From Heloderma charlesbogerti (taxonomy: Eukaryota > Chordata > Lepidosauria > Squamata > Helodermatidae): DNA of 64,000 bases. The stretch lies in assembly GCA_026122225.1 (NCBI GenBank), contig JANEZZ010001477.1, positions 744,001 through 808,000 of the forward strand. The letters run 5' to 3'. The position numbers were made by a program, and so were the translations under genes. Each line of letters starts with the position of its first letter. Position 1 is the first letter of the stretch. The notes beneath the pieces are model-generated. The model was not told the DNA's origin. It saw nothing but the letters and a program-made list of their open reading frames with translations, and did no database searches. Positions 1 to 13,740 of this stretch are shown here, one piece after another.

Positions 1-245
1 TCACCTCCAGAATATCAACCATCCACCTTGCCCTTGGTCGGCCCCTCTTCCTTTTGCCTTCCACTTTCCCTAGCTTCAGCATCTTCTCCAGGGTGTCCTG
101 TCTTCTCATTATGTGGCCAAAGTACTTCAGTTTTGCCTTTCATATCATTCCCTCAAGTGAGCAGTCTGGCTTTATTTCCTGGAGTATGGACTGGTTTGAT
201 CTTCTTGCAGTCCAAGGCACTCTCAGAATTTTCGTCAGGATTGCA
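1..245 (-). mobile_element. RTE-type LINE fragment at the window edge
   Basis: The reverse complement matches the element at 54925-55140 (gactggtttgatcttcttgcag corresponds to the Lys/Ser-rich RT end). It is truncated by the window start. Confidence 0.7.
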
Positions 246-2056
246 CCCTAAATTATTTGGGGGGGGCTTGATTTAAGTTGGGGAATTGGTGCATGGGAAA
301 AGGGTTAAACCCATTCCTCCCAGCAATACGTCTCTAATCTAAATCAACACACACACACACACAGGCTGCTTTTTGAGGAAGAAAGTTATTCTGGGAATTC
401 CAAGTGAATTCAGCAGCACACCTGTAAGACAAAACACAGGCAAGTCCATGTGGTCAGTAAGGATCAGGCCCAGGAATTCTGATAGGTGGTGTGCTGAAAC
501 CTCACCCAATCAGGTCAGCCAATATTGGGATGTGCTTACATGAAAAACATGCAGAAGCCAAGCATATGTGCCAAAACACCAACGCGATCAGAATTTGGGT
601 GAAGGTGCATAAAAAGGCATCATTCTGAAAAGCCCAGGAATTGGTGCAAAGCTCCAGTAAATTCCCAGCACAACAGCATCTACGGGGCTTGGTATTATTC
701 CAGCCACAGAACTGCAGAGAACCAAAGGATCCTCTCTGTAAGCTCATGCACACACGAGGTTTATCCTTGAAAAACCTGTACCGCAGAGCTTCAATCTGCA
801 TTTGGCACCTGCCCAAAAGGAGATAATGATGAGAGGAACTAAAGTCTGCCACGTGCAGCACTGCAGCACAGGCTCGCAAATCCCATCGCCAGAGAGCTGA
901 AGCACCCGGGCGGACAAACGCACAAGGCAGCCAAAACGTGAGGTACCCTCAGTCCATAAAGGTGAAATTAAAAGCTGCCCTTCGCATAGCTCCTTCCTGT
1001 AAATTAAACTGCCGACAATCAGTCCTGCCGCTGCTAACAGAACACACTGTCGGTGCCAGATTAAGACACCAGAAGAGGAGTGTGATCCAAATACAAATAC
1101 CAGGAAAACAGTTTCCATCCCTACCTTTGCACTGCCAAAGTTCTGAAGTTAGTTACAGGCTTGGCTTGCCAGATGCATGAGATCATTCTAATGTCCTAGG
1201 ACGTCTTCTAATGTCCTAGGGATTGTATTAGTTGGCAATATAAGAAGAGTGATAATAAAGGGTGCTGGATTTTAAACCTTAAGAGTCCTGAACAAATGCA
1301 AATCTCTCATCTCTCATCAACACAAAGAGTCAGGTTGCGCAAATTATCTGTCCTCACCTCTTGATCACTACAAAGGGAATGATGCTAGTGATCTACCTCA
1401 CAGAGTTGTTGTGAAGAGAAAGCACATTAAGGATGCAACCCTAAGCATCTTTTGGTTCCACCTAGTATTTGTATTATTTCAAGAGGAAAAAATCAAACAG
1501 GCGCATATATCTGAATGAAAACGTTTAAAACCAGGATACAGGATATCATTTCTAGACTCTTGTAATAGCTATGTGATCAATGTGCTCTTGAAACCAGGGG
1601 CATCGCTTCAGGTCTCAGTGTGGGGGAGGAGATTTGGGAGGGAGGCGCATTCTCAGCAGGATTTAAAGGTTTACTCTTGGATAAATTCAAGATTAAATGG
1701 CAGAAAACAGTGTATTTTAATAAAAACACTGGCTTTGGTTACTTTTTTTTAACATCTCATAAAATCTATAGCATTTTTAAAGAAGCAAAGGTATGTGCAG
1801 AGGAAGGTCCGGGGTGGGGTGGGACTCCCAGCAAAGGTCTCCCTCCTATGATGGTGTCCCCCTAGGGTTCATGGGAGATCTAGAGAGCTTACCTTGGTGG
1901 CAGATAACTTACAGCTGTTGTTTAACACCCATTCACACACACACAACGTCCCAAATGACTCAACGTCTGGGGTGCTACTGGAAACAAAGATGGCAGGTGC
2001 AAACTGCCAGTAGCATTGTTTTTTAAGGGCCTAAGCCAGGCATCAGTACTGGGCCC
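246..2056. other. Gene-free stretch
   Basis: A short CA run at 349-362 and no recognisable exon or repeat otherwise. Short frames here lack protein-like conservation, splice context or neighbours. Confidence 0.5.
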
Positions 2057-2156
2057 TGCCAAGATACTGGGGACCCAGCAGGTGTCTTCAGATGCCACTC
2101 ACAGATGCTGGACCTCATATTTGTACTTTTTGGCATGTAAGCCTAATACATGGATC

Positions 2157-2398
2157 CAGACGAGATCTACACCTCATGTCATATCAATACGATCCCATCA
2201 TGGAGCCGCTATATTACTCTTGCACATTTATACCTCTCAGGGCACACAATAACATCTGTTGCTTTTTTTGGATAATAGAGAATAAAAAGCAGGAAATAAC
2301 ACTAGAAAAGCAGTATACGGAATGTGGAATGTGCCCCAACAGTTGTCAGTGCCCTTCAATACTGATAAAAAGCACTAATGTAGATCTAGACCCAGTTC
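2157..2398. mobile_element. MITE of about 240 bp (family E), second copy
   Basis: cagacgagatctacacctca ... atgtagatctagacccag; internal sequence matches 10627-10868. Confidence 0.7.
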
Positions 2399-2810
2399 CC
2401 ACTGAGTGGTAAACCTGTGTTTGGTCGTACTACCTCAGATTGTCAGTGGGGGAGGAACAGACATGACTATTTCTCCAAACAAAAAGATGCCCTGTGCATA
2501 GGCACAGCTAGAATCTTTCTCCCTGATATCAAGTTTCCTATGGTGGTATGAATTTTCGTCTATAGAGGAGGATTCAGTCCTTTGAGTGCCACCTGTGTCT
2601 TCAGCCCAGACAAAGGTTTATCACCTCAGTGAGAAGTAAGCCTCAGCATATAGAATTAAAGACTTGGTCAGATCTATGGGTGTTCCTGAGGAATGAATAC
2701 ATGTGGCCTACAACATGGGGGGGGATCCCTTCTTGCCCTTCTTAAGTGTTACCCCTGTTTGGAACCATTGTATAGGCAGGTAACCTCTGCCTCAGTGAGT
2801 GTAACTCAGC

Positions 2811-2941
2811 CTTCCCCAACCTGATACCCTCCAGATGTGTTTGACTGCAACTCCCATCATCCCCAACCAGCTATGCTGGATAGGGGATAATGGGAGTTGC
2901 AGTCCAATACATCTGGAGGGCACTAGGTTGGGGAAGGCTAG
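2811..2941. mobile_element. Palindromic MITE (family B)
   Basis: cagccttccccaacctgata and aggttggggaaggcta enclose matching arms with 'ctgcaactcccatcatcccc' / 'gataatgggagttgcag'. Other copies: 5845-5892 (half), 22618-22652 (half), 31844-31940, 35101-35212, 35491-35598, 56777-56908, 58780-58911, 60713-60846. Target duplication not resolved. Confidence 0.8.
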
Positions 2942-2945
2942 CATG

Positions 2946-5840
2946 ACATAACATTTCCTTTGTGGAAATTTCAAAACAAACCATAATATTTCTTTAAAAA
3001 ACCAAGACTGATCTAGCCACACTATTTTGCTATAAAAGAAAAAAAAATGACATGAAAGTCGTAATTAAATGCTGCTCTTCCCCCATATGGCAAATAGAAA
3101 CTGACTAATCAATTCAGCACTAATCCAGCCACGCTGAGCAGGAAGCAATAAAAAGACCGGAACCGGAAAGAAGGCAGTTTTTAATTAAAGGGACATTTAT
3201 CCTCAAAATCCTCAGTAGCACTTTGCCAATCCACACTAGACAGGCTGACAATCAGACAATATAATTACATTTCATTGTCCCCCCACCCTGCACCCATAAA
3301 ATACCACAAGCCATATCTTTTAAAAACATAAGAAGACAATACTGAAACAAAATGATCTGTCAACAGCATCACCTGGATTCTCCATAAAAAGTGAGTAAAC
3401 TTTTTTACTGGCAATTCCAGAGAAAAGGGCTAGTGTGAATTCCTATTGTCCCTTCTTAAGTGACAGATTGCCTCCTCTGTAGCAAGCAAAGCACAGGCAA
3501 ACAACTGATGGCATGATGCCATCATGACTTTCCTTGTGCGGAAGAAACAGGGAGTATTGTTTTGTGTGAATGGAATGAAGCATGTGTGAACGGAATAGAA
3601 GGCACTGCCTCTTGAACATTCCTTACAGAAGGAATGTTTGTTTGCTTGCTTTAAGTGCAGGCTATAGCTGCAAATCTAAGTGCAATAAGCATGTCTAAGA
3701 TCACAATGCAAGTTGTTTTTCCAGGGTCACACAAGATGTGTGTGGCAGGGATGTCAAGGAATGGTCTCTTGCCTCCCAAGTCTTTGCCTATCTACAATCC
3801 CTGTCCTTTTGCTTTCAAATGCTCCATGACTGAAGGCCCCTCTTTGAGGCCCCAGACAAATTGTGGTTTGTTGATCTCAGGGAAATCTGGAAGAAATTCA
3901 TTGCAAAAGAATTTATCAGCATCAAAGGGGGCTCATTCTCAGACTGGATCTTTGTTTGCCAAGACTTCTAAGAACAATTATTTAATTAGTCCCCTTCCAG
4001 CCCTTTGTCAACCCCTCAAACAGCTGCAGAAGGGATTCCAGAGGAGAACCATAGACCACAGCAGGAAATGTCCAGAAAAGAGACAATAGAAAAAAACCGA
4101 GATTACTAGGCTTCGCAGCATAGCTGCCACCCACAGTCCATGAGTCACTCATATATGTGCCCCCAGTACTCAATTCCTTGTGGAGGAAAGGGAGGAGGTA
4201 GAAAAGCCACAGGAGGGAAACAACCCTTATAGCACTATGCTGGCTGTTGAAATGTATGGTACTATGAGGGCTAGTATAGTTTAGTGGCTAAGAGTTTAAA
4301 TTTATTTGAGTCAGGAAGCCTCTACTTCAAATCTTGCCTCACTAAGTGGCCTTTAGGCAAGCTATTGTAATGTAGCCAGGGCTCCTACATAAGGATGACA
4401 TGCATCAGCCTGGGTGGGATGAATTGCCAGGACTGCCTTGGCATCTGAGCAGATCAGCCAATGGCATCAAGAACAGTGGAGAGAAGAGGTCAGAGATTGA
4501 GAAGGAGTGGAGGACCATTGGGGCAGATTCCAAAACTGCTGTAGCATGTACTTTCTACAGTTTGTTCCTGTGCGATACCATGCGCATGGATCACATGTGA
4601 TCTGTGTTTCATACAAAATGGGCGCAAACAGCAGTCACCATTTGAAGACTGTGAACATGCTGATCTGCATATCGTTATTGATGGTGACGATGATGATAGT
4701 AATGAATTAAAGCTCCAAAGGTGATGTAAGGGAGCCAGTGTGCACCACCAACACTCCCCCATGAGGGCATGCACACTTCACATGAGGCTAATGGCACTAT
4801 TGCAGCCACATCCTGTCCAGCTCTGATTGCTTGGTGTAAAGCTCTGGCAAAGGAGCCAGATCAAAAACCCCTGCTGTTGTAGAAAAACTGTATTTACTTC
4901 ATTTTCCAGGAACAAATTTTCCAGCCCAGCAACAAGAGATGGGCTTCTTACGGAGGAGTTAAGAGGAATTTTGCCAGAAACAGGAGATAGACACACATCC
5001 TGTTGTGTGCTTTGTTTTGTTTTGTAAGTTGGAAGAGACACTTTTCCAAATTCTCTGGAAAGCCCAGAGAAATGTCTCAAGTTGTCCACCATTTGATTCA
5101 AAGCCATGTAAGAGGCTGGTCTCAATGTTGTTTTGGTAAAGTTAGAATCTGCAAAACATATAAAATGGTGAACAGCCCTCAGACTGGAAAGAAATGTTTC
5201 TTGTTCAGATTCTTGAGCACCCCTGTGGGCCTTCTATGATAATTCCAGGAGAACTGCTCAGATGGGTTAAATCAGCAGTGCTCCAGTTATCTCCACGGAG
5301 CTACTTTGATTTATACCAGCTGAAGATTTAGCTCCACATTTCCCATTTCCTGGTTTCTTTGTCTCTGCAGGGAGGGACTGCCTCTAAAAGCACAGCAGCT
5401 GGAGTTCCTTTCTGTAATTCTCCTCTGTAGGTGCTCTCCATTGCACCATGGACATCTAGTTCTTTCAACAGCTATGTGTTAGGGACTTTCAACAGAGACA
5501 GGCAACACAGCACTTGTCATCTGTAAACCCCAAGCTGCTTTGCTACTGATCTTCCCAGTGGTGAATGTGGGGGGGGGGGGGATGCTTGCATGCCACACAA
5601 AGGGATGCATCACATGTTGTGATTTTCAGCTCCTGCACTGAAAATAGTTGCAACTGTCTAAATCGGAGACAACCTACTGGGGGTTCTGGGACTGGATCGA
5701 CCCCTAAAATGATTTTACCTAGCCTCTGGAGCTCTTAGCAAATTTTAGCCAAGGAATGGTCAAACATCATATGGTAACTTGGGGTAAAGAAAAGCAATAC
5801 ATTTTGAACATTATAAGAAAAGGAGACACATCATTACATC
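2946..5840. other. Gene-free stretch
   Basis: AT-rich unique-looking DNA with a G run at 5571-5581 and a worn SINE head at 4275-4380. The 144-residue frame at 3655-4089 has no recognisable domain. No gene supported. Confidence 0.5.
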
Positions 5841-5944
5841 ATGCTGGCTGGGGATGATAGGAGCAGTAGTCCAACACATCTGGATGGTGCCAGGGATGGT
5901 GCTCTAGAAGGTGCTCTAATGCATAGACCAGCCCAGACTTGCAG

Positions 5945-6130
5945 GATTAGGATAGAAGTAGCTGTCCTGTTGAATCAGTGCCTTGATCTGTCTAACCCTT
6001 ATTGTGTATTCTGATTGGCTGACTAAAGCCTCAAGCACAGGCTGTTTCCAGTCCTGCTATATGAGATCCTTTAACAGGAGATGCCAGAGACTGAATCTGG
6101 GGCTTTCTCCATGCCTTGAGTGGTGGCTGT
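5945..6130 (-). repeat. tRNA-derived SINE, reverse, degraded
   Basis: 'ggagatgccagagactgaat' and 'gcatgccttg'-type end follow the SINE order in reverse; heavily diverged. Confidence 0.5.
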
Positions 6131-6189
6131 CTCCAACATTGCTCCGATCTTTCTCCATTGTAGCATATCGTACACAAGTATAAGATTGC

Positions 6190-6693
6190 ACCCTTAATGA
6201 CTGGATGGAGGTGGTGAATTGAACATTCAGCACCAGTACATCCAGACATGACAGCAAATTAAAACTATTACTAATTCAGGATACCAGGTTAAATTTTCAG
6301 AAATAATGGGCATCTGAATCTATTTCATATTCTGAAATGTGCACCATCTGTTATGTTCTCAGAGGCTGTGTGGTGTTCAAAAGTAAGGGGGAAACTTTCA
6401 GAACAAGGTACACCTTGCAACCTTAGCCACTACCATTGCAGAGGAAGAGTACATTTGTATCAAGTTTAGTGAAAAACAGGATATAAAATGTATAAAGTAC
6501 AAACAAATCAGTTTCAAAAGTTTCTGATTCATCAGTAGCTCCTTTAAAGAAAGTGTACAGACTCTCTTCTCCCAGGGAAATGTATATATAAGAGTCCTTT
6601 TGAAACTATTCATTGTATTTATGAATTGCCTCTCCATTACAAAAAAAATGCCTGAGGCATTCTCTCTTTCTCTTTCTCTCATACACACACTTA

Positions 6694-6738
<45 letters not shown>

Positions 6739-7689
6739 CGCTTATCTGCTGGGATTCTCAAACATTTTCAATAATTATCAATTCCACAGCTCAACATTTT
6801 CCAATCCACTATGCAAGAGCTCCTTCTAGTGGCAGCATGTCTATTTACTTCATATATCAGCACCCACTTTTTGAATGGGGTTCTCCAGTTCCTTATTTTG
6901 TTGTGTTTGTAGTCTGTTGTGAATCTGCAAATCTGTTGTGAATCCCAGGCCTAACTGATGGAGTTGTGCTAGCTTCTTGCAAATGTTTACCTGCACAGCT
7001 TTGTGCTATGCAAACTTGCCTTGAAACCACAGAGGAGGTATTGAAGAACCACGGACACAATCGATCCTTTGATGGCACTTCTGGGTGCATAATGGCTGCC
7101 AATTTCCTGTCTGCCAAAAATACAAGTCAAAGCACACTGACTAGGTGATTCTCACCACCACCACCGGACCAAAAAACTGAGGATCAGCGGCTTGATGTAG
7201 ACTGAAATTAGATTGGCATTTAAACAGTGTTGTGGAAATGATGACCTACGGGTGCTTTTGCACCACAGCACCGCAATCTGTGTCAACCTTATGGTCTACT
7301 CCTCTGACCACCTAGAAGCCATTAGTATAGTATCTTGCTTCCAAAAGCCACAGGCTAGGGGAGACAAAGCTCTTTCAGACTACATCTGCTTCAAGCAATC
7401 TTTCACTGCCAACACACACACCATTACCACTACCACCAGAAAACCCTGGACAATCTGATGCTTCCAGGAGTCCATTGTTCCATGATTAAGAATAGCAAGA
7501 ACAGGCAATAGAAAACAGCTATGAAAAAGAATGTCCACTTTTGGCTTCTGCAAGGCTGCCACTCCGTGGTAAAAGCTCCAGGCATGTCCAGTGTACAGTG
7601 TGCCCCAAAACTCTGGACTTCCAGCTATAAGAACAAGACGTGGATAAAAGTGCTGTAAGAGGTACTAAATATGTCACTGTAAGTATGTA
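6190..7689. other. Gene-free stretch
   Basis: Holds the TG/AG microsatellite; nothing else recognised on either strand. Confidence 0.5.
6684..6738 (+). repeat. Compound microsatellite (TG)n(AG)n
   Basis: A TG run of about 20 bp followed directly by an AG run of about 28 bp. Confidence 0.95.
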
Positions 7690-7835
7690 CAGGACAAAGT
7701 GGCTGCCAGTCTGTTTCTAAGCACAATTCAAAAAGCCTGTGCTTATCTTTTAAAGCCCTATAAGGTTTGGGAGCCAAGTATCTGAAGGAACGTCTCTTCT
7801 CCATAGGAACTTGCCTGTACTTTGATGCCAGTGTT
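7690..7835 (+). mobile_element. L2-type LINE fragment
   Basis: It encodes a piece like F-K-A-L with LGAKYLKERL, matching the tail of L2-like RT proteins (compare FKALNDLEPDCLKDLL at about 18,905). It is truncated on both sides, and the CR1 begins just after it. Confidence 0.55.
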
Positions 7836-10217
7836 TCAAGGAAGCATGATGTAGTACTAATGGGGGACTTCAATTTCCCCAATATTTGTTGGGAGACAAA
7901 TTCTGCAATGGAACATGGCCCTTCCAAGGAATTCCTGATTTGTGTTGCTGATAACTTCCTCCTACAGAAAGTGGAGGAAGGAGCTAGAGGATGGGCTATC
8001 CTTGACTTGATCCTAACCAACAGAGATGACTTAGTGGATAAAGTAGCAGTTATGGGAACTCTGGGGGAAAGTGACCATGTTATACTTGAGTTCTTGGTTC
8101 TAAAGGAAGCAAAAGCCAAGTGTAGTCAAACACGTACCCTGGATTTTAGGAAAGCTGATTTTAATAAACTCAGAACAATGATAAGTAAGGTCCCATGGCA
8201 AGCGACTCTAATGAGAAAAGGAGTCCAAGATGGGTGGGAGTTTTTAAAAAATGAAATTCTCAAGGCACAATTACAAACAATTCCAACAAGAAGAAAAGCT
8301 GGAAGACAACAGAAGAAGCCAATGTGGCTTCACAACAAGCTTAGAGATGACCTGAAACCAAAAAAGGACACATATAGGAAGTGGAAGGAAGGCCAAGCTA
8401 CAAAGGAGGAGTACAGGCAGGTAGCACAGAATTGCAGGGATGGCATCAGGAAGGCTAAAGCTGAGAATGAGCTGAGGTTAGCGAGGGATGCTAAAAACAA
8501 CAAAAAGGCTTTCTTCAGATACATGTATAGTAAAAGCCAGAGGAAAGAAGTGGTGGTTCAGCTATTAAATAAGGATGGCAAAATGATAACAGATGACAAA
8601 GAAAAGGCAGAGGTGCTCAATTCCTACTTCAGCTCAGTCTTCTCCCAAAAGAGGGTCTATGACCCCTCTGGCAAAGGCGAAGTACAGGCTGAAGGGGCAG
8701 GATTGCAACTTGAGATCAATAGGCATATGGTCAAGAAACACTTAATTTCTTTGAATGAGTTCAAATCTCCAGGACCAGATGAACTGCACCATAGAGTAAT
8801 AAAGGAACTGACAGAAGAACTCTCAGAACCGCTGTCTATTCTCTTTGAGAAATCATGGAGGATGGGTGAAATGCCAGATGACTGGAGGAGGGCTAATGCT
8901 GTCCCCATCTTCAATAAGGGTAAAAAGAAGGAACCTGGGAACTACAGACCAGTCAGTCTGACATCAATCCCTGGGGAAATTCTGGAGCAGATGATAAAGC
9001 AATCCATCTGTAAGCACCTTGAAAATAATGCAGTGATTACTTGAAGCCAACATGGATTTGTCAAAAACAAGTCCTGCCAGATGAATCTGATCTCATTTTT
9101 TGATCAAGTAACCTCCCTTGTGGACTGTGGGAATGCTGTAGACATAATATACCTTGACTTCAGCAAAGCTTTCAACCAAGTGCCCCATGATATCCTGATG
9201 AGCAAACTAGCTCAAAGTGGGCTAGATGAAACAACGATCCGGTGAATCCACAGTTGGCTACAGAATCGGACTCAAAGAGTGCTTATCAATGGGATCTTCT
9301 CAAACTGGGAAGAGGTAACGAGTGGGGTACCGCAGGGCTCAGTCCTGGGCCCAGTGCTCTTCAACATTTTTATTAATGACTTGGATGAGGAGATGCAAGG
9401 AATGCTGATCAAATTTGCAGATGACACAAAATTGGGTGGGATAGCTAATATCCTGGAAGACAGAAATAGAATTCAACATAATCTTGATAGGCTGGAGCAC
9501 TGGGCAGAAAACAACAGAATGAAATTTAACAGGGATAAATGCCAAGTTCTGCACCTAGGAAAAAGAAACCAAATGCACAGTTACAAGATGAGGGATACTT
9601 GGCTCAGCAATACTACAAGAGAGAAGCATCTTGGAATTGTTTTAGATCACAAGCTGAATATGAGCCAACAATGTGATGTGGTTGCAAAAAAGGCAAATGC
9701 TCTTTGGGGCTGCATTAATAGAAATACAGCTTCCAAATCCCATGAAGTACTAGTTCCCCCCTACTCAGCACTGGTTAGGCCTCATCTGGAGTACTATGCC
9801 CAGTTCTGGGCACTGCACTTTAAGAAGGATGCAGATAAACTGGAGAGGGTTCAGAAGTGGGCAACGAAGATGATCAGGGGACTGGAAACAAAGCCCTATG
9901 AAGGGAGACTGAAAGTACTGGGCATGTTTAGTCTTGAAAAGAGAAGACTGAGGGGAGATATGATAGCACTCTTCAAGTCCTTGAAAGGTGGTCACAGAGA
10001 GGAAGGCCAGGATCTCTTCTCGATAATCCCAGAGTACAGGACATGGAATAATGGGCTCAAGTTACAGGAAGCCAGATTCCCGCTGAACATCAGGAAAAAC
10101 ATCCTGCCTGTTAGAGCAATACGACAATGGAACCAATTACCCAGGGAGGTGGTGGGCTCTCCCACCCTGGAAGCATTCAAGATGAGGCTGGACAGCCATC
10201 TGTCGAGGATGCTCTGA
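7767..10217 (+). pseudogene. CR1 ORF2 remnant (endonuclease-RT)
   Basis: Open segments 7767-9044 and 9279-10217 are in the same frame, joined by about 235 nt with RT motif A and two TGA codons. RT motif C (ADD) is intact. The first 20 or so residues come from an adjoining L2-like sequence, not from CR1. Confidence 0.85.
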
Positions 10218-10300
10218 CTTGGATTCCTGTATTGAGCAGGGGGTTGGACTCGATGGTCTTATAGGCCCCTTCCAACCCTACTATTCTATGGTTCTATGAT
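7836..10300 (+). mobile_element. CR1 LINE, 5'-truncated
   Basis: It encodes the end of the APE endonuclease (MGDFNFPNICWE, ESDHVILEF) and a full RT: KSPGPDELHHRVIKEL, GNYRPVSLTSIPGEILE, YLDFSKAFNQVPHD, SGVPQGSVLGPVLFN and FADDTKLGG, then a C-terminal region with [15 protein letters not shown]. Two stop codons break it: TGA at 9042-9044 and TGA at 9243-9245 (where RWIHSWL is expected). The 3' end, with CTATTCTATGGTTCTATGAT, is the CR1 hallmark short repeat. It sits directly on an L2-like scrap at its 5' side. Inactive. Confidence 0.9.
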
Positions 10301-10556
10301 GACAGACAGACAGACAGACTTCTTGGCTCTGGCACACTGTCGGTGGAAAAGTCATCCAGGACAGCTTGCCTGCCTCTTACGCCCTTTTGACATCAGACAA
10401 AAATGTTTTTTTATTTCTCCAGGACTTAAAATACTGTTAGATGGTCTGATTTTAATGCTGCTACATGTTTGTTGTGTTTTTACTATTCTGTTGTTTTAAT
10501 TTGCTATTTTTGGCACTTTTATTTTGATTGTAATTACAGTACAGTACACCATCCCA

Positions 10557-10622
10557 GTTTGGTGTAGTGGCTAGAGTGTTGGACTAGGACTGGGGTTCAA
10601 ATCCCCATTCACCCATGGAGCT
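10557..10622 (+). repeat. Second tRNA-headed SINE fragment
   Basis: 'ggtgtagtggctagagtgtt' plus 'ggggttcaaatccccattca' gives the A and B boxes of a Pol III promoter. A worn relative lies at 4275-4380 ('gtttagtggctaagagttta'). Confidence 0.65.
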
Positions 10623-10626
10623 CACA

Positions 10627-10868
10627 GGGGCCTTATCTATGCCTCGTGTCATATTGATACAATCCCATCATGGGACGCTACATTCCTCTTGTGCATTTAC
10701 ACCTTGTAGCACACACAATGACATCCGCTGTGGTATTTGAGGTAATATGGAATAAAAAGCAGGAAATAACACTAGAAAAGTGATACATGGAATTTGTAAT
10801 GTGCCCCAACAGTTACCAGCACACTTCAATACCAATAAAAAAAACACTGCTGTAGATCTGGCCCCAGT
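10627..10868. mobile_element. MITE of about 240 bp (family E)
   Basis: Ends ggggccttatctatgcc and tgtagatctggcccc are inverted repeats. A second copy with the same internal text ('gcaggaaataacactagaaa', 'aatgtgccccaacagtt') is at about 2157-2398. Confidence 0.7.
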
Positions 10869-10869
10869 G

Positions 10870-13473
10870 AACATAACCTGAGCTGACTAATCCTCAAGGT
10901 CTGCCGTGGCTTTACCAGAACAAAAAGAAACCTACAACAAAAGCTGCCAGCATCCTGCATATGGCAAGTGAGATAGGGCCATGAAGGTCTTTCCCCAGAC
11001 TTTTGAAGTATGACTTGATTTGTTCACTTGGAATCATCTGAATTTTTGCTACTTAAGGATGATCATAGTAACGTGTTAGCTGTTATATACCCGATTTCAC
11101 AATCATTTGGCTGTGTTTCTGTTTGTTTGACACACAGCTAGCCTTTTCTTAGACCTTTACTCTGCAGTTTGTAACATGTTGTGCCATACCTTAATTATAG
11201 CAATTTTCAGGATTCATGATTATATTTAAAAAAAAAAGTCTGTCCTTGCGCTGCAATACCTTTTCATTTCTCCTTAAATTGCACAGTCTTTTATGAAAGA
11301 AGACGCTTGGAGAGTTTACGCACTCAGTAAAAATTACACAAGGCCAAGCTGTTGATTGGATTTGTCCTAGGCTCCCCTTTACAAGCAATGCCCATAAAAA
11401 GGGAGGAAGACGACACATTGGATTCTTCATTTAACATGCTGGCCACACACAGACAGCAGAATTCCTTAACTGACATCTGATTTCAGACATCTAGTACTAC
11501 GTACCACATGCGTGTACTATAAAAAGCCTGTGGCAATGTTCATATAGCAGTATGGCAAAGCAACTAAGGGCACAATCCTATGTGTGTTTAGACAGGAAAA
11601 AAACCCTACAACTCCCAGCCAGTATAACTTGTATACTGAGTTATTATAATAGGATGAGTTATTCTGTGTATTTTTTATAATTGTTTCAATAATTAAAAAA
11701 AGAAACAAGTGGTCCAAGATGCAATATTTCTAATAAATTGGAACAAACCTGGGTCAACCTTGGATAGACAGCAGGTGAATCTTGTTTTGGGAGACTTTGC
11801 TCCAGGGTATTATGGCAATTTCAATATTTTCATTGATTTAGGATTTTATATCCCACCCTTCAGTATTACCACTGAATTGATTTTGATTATTATTTTGATT
11901 ATTATTTATCAATAATATAATTGATTATATTATTTTATTTATATCCCACTTGCCTCCAAGGAACTCAGGCCAGTGTAAATGGACCTCCTCCCCCATTTTT
12001 ATCCTAGCAACAACCCTGTGAGGTAGGTTAAGTGAAGAGATAGTGAGTGGGCCAGGCTCACCCTGGCCCAATCTACACGGCTGATTTAGTGCAGAGCAAC
12101 AGCACATTAGAATCGTTCACGACGGATGATGCTATCGCCAATCCACAACAACCTCAGAGCTTCCCTCTGAAAAAGGCACATTTTTCAGAAGTGCTTTAGT
12201 GCAGCTTTTTTCCTTTAACACGGCTGTCGCGTGGTACTGCTGCAGTATGCCCCATTCCCCCACATTAAAACCTGGGCATGACTCTGACCTGGCAGTTACA
12301 TGGCCAAGGGGTGAGGCCACCCCTTCCCTCCCACCCCATTCCCTTTTTCCCCATTCACAGTAGGGCACTTCTGGACACAGGCTTTCTTCCCTACTTATCA
12401 CTCCTCCGTGTTATTCCATCCTTTCACTATATCGCAGTAGTGCTGTTTTCTCATTCACAATATGTAGCCTACCGCAGTAGCTACTTTCCTCATTCACAAC
12501 ATGTAACCTGTTTTTCTCATTCAGAATAGTGCAGTATCTTTTAATCTTTCACAATATCCCAATGGTGGATGACAGGGTAGAGGTGGAGTAAAGTACGGAG
12601 GCTCAATTCAGCGCTTCCAGTAGCCTTCCCTGAGCAGGGGAGCGTGAGCAGGGGTGGAGAACAAGCCTTTCTCACTCACTGAGCAGCACCTACGGGGTTG
12701 ACGACATGCAGTTCTACTCTGCCCACCCAACCCCAAAGTATGGGGGTTTCAAGTGCTGTGTGACCCGTGAAAGTGGGTTTTTAGGTAGTGCTTCGTGTGT
12801 CCCTGATGGACCAAAGCAATTTCATGAAAATCCAGATGTAACCAGAAAGCACTTCTCATCCCATTTCCAGATAGATGTAGCGTAAGTCCTGCTCCTCTCC
12901 CAGCACACTCTTGGTGCTACCCACTTTTGGCCCTTGCACTGGCAGACCTGCATCAGTGTTTTGATCTGCTACATCAGGCCTATATCAGTGTTACACCCAA
13001 TGTGACCATGGGGCAATATCCAATACTGTTACTGCACTGCCCCTGGTTTCATTGCACTCATGGGACCAATTGCAAGCACAACAAGAGCTAGTGCTTCCTA
13101 AAGGAACCATGGAAATGAGTGGAAACACTTGCTTCTGGAATGCGACAGGTTTGCAGAGCTCCCTTCTGCAAGATCCACTGACCTGTGCTGTTCCAGAAAC
13201 TAGTGTTTCCGCTTCCTTTGGGAACTGCTAGGTTCCCATTACACTAGTGGTACATCCCACGAGCGAGCAGGCAGTATTGGATTTTGCCATGGTGCTACAC
13301 TAGCACAGATCCCCATCACCAATGTATCTTCACAATCTGCTGTTCCAAGACAACTGGGTCAGTATCCTATCCTCATCCAACCAGTGTGAATCAAGAATAG
13401 AAGTGAACTATTAGTGCCTCTGAGAAAGAGTCTGTGATAAAACAGGGAACTGGCTAGAGTCTCTACCAGTATC
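10870..13473. other. Gene-free stretch with half MITEs
   Basis: Contains a half copy of MITE family A (11567-11610) and part of the 20138-type repeat (11930-12062). The piece from 12065 ('ggcccaatctacac') looks like the start of another DNA transposon whose right end was not found. No gene. Confidence 0.5.
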
Positions 13474-13647
13474 TTAGGGCCGATCTACATTGCGCCCGCC
13501 ATCGCAATGAATTCGTTGTCCCATCGGGTTAAATGCTCTCGCGTTAAAACGTGATCATTCACACTCACTCATTTTCCCAATTGCAGTGCTTCATCGAATG
13601 TGCAAGCTCAGTTCACACTCGAGCGCTGTGCTGTTTTCCTGCACATG

Positions 13648-13740
13648 CTTGTCTGATCTCGGATGCTAAGCGGAGTCAGCCCCGGTCAGTAGTTGGATGG
13701 GCGACCACCTGGGAATCAGGCTTCCTGCACTGAGCAGGGG
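13648..13740 (+). repeat. 5S-rRNA-derived SINE-like segment, forward copy
   Basis: It contains gtctgatctcgg, gctaagcggagtcag and gttggatgggcgaccacctg, which match the 3' two thirds of vertebrate 5S rRNA including the internal promoter boxes A and C with several changes. Directly after comes tgcactgagcagggggttg, which resembles the 3' region of CR1 (compare 10,226-10,246). It is not a functional 5S gene: the 5' third is missing. Confidence 0.75.

Noticed and set aside
3655..4089. 144-residue frame on the + strand
   Set aside because: No start context, domain or splice evidence; composition like surrounding DNA.
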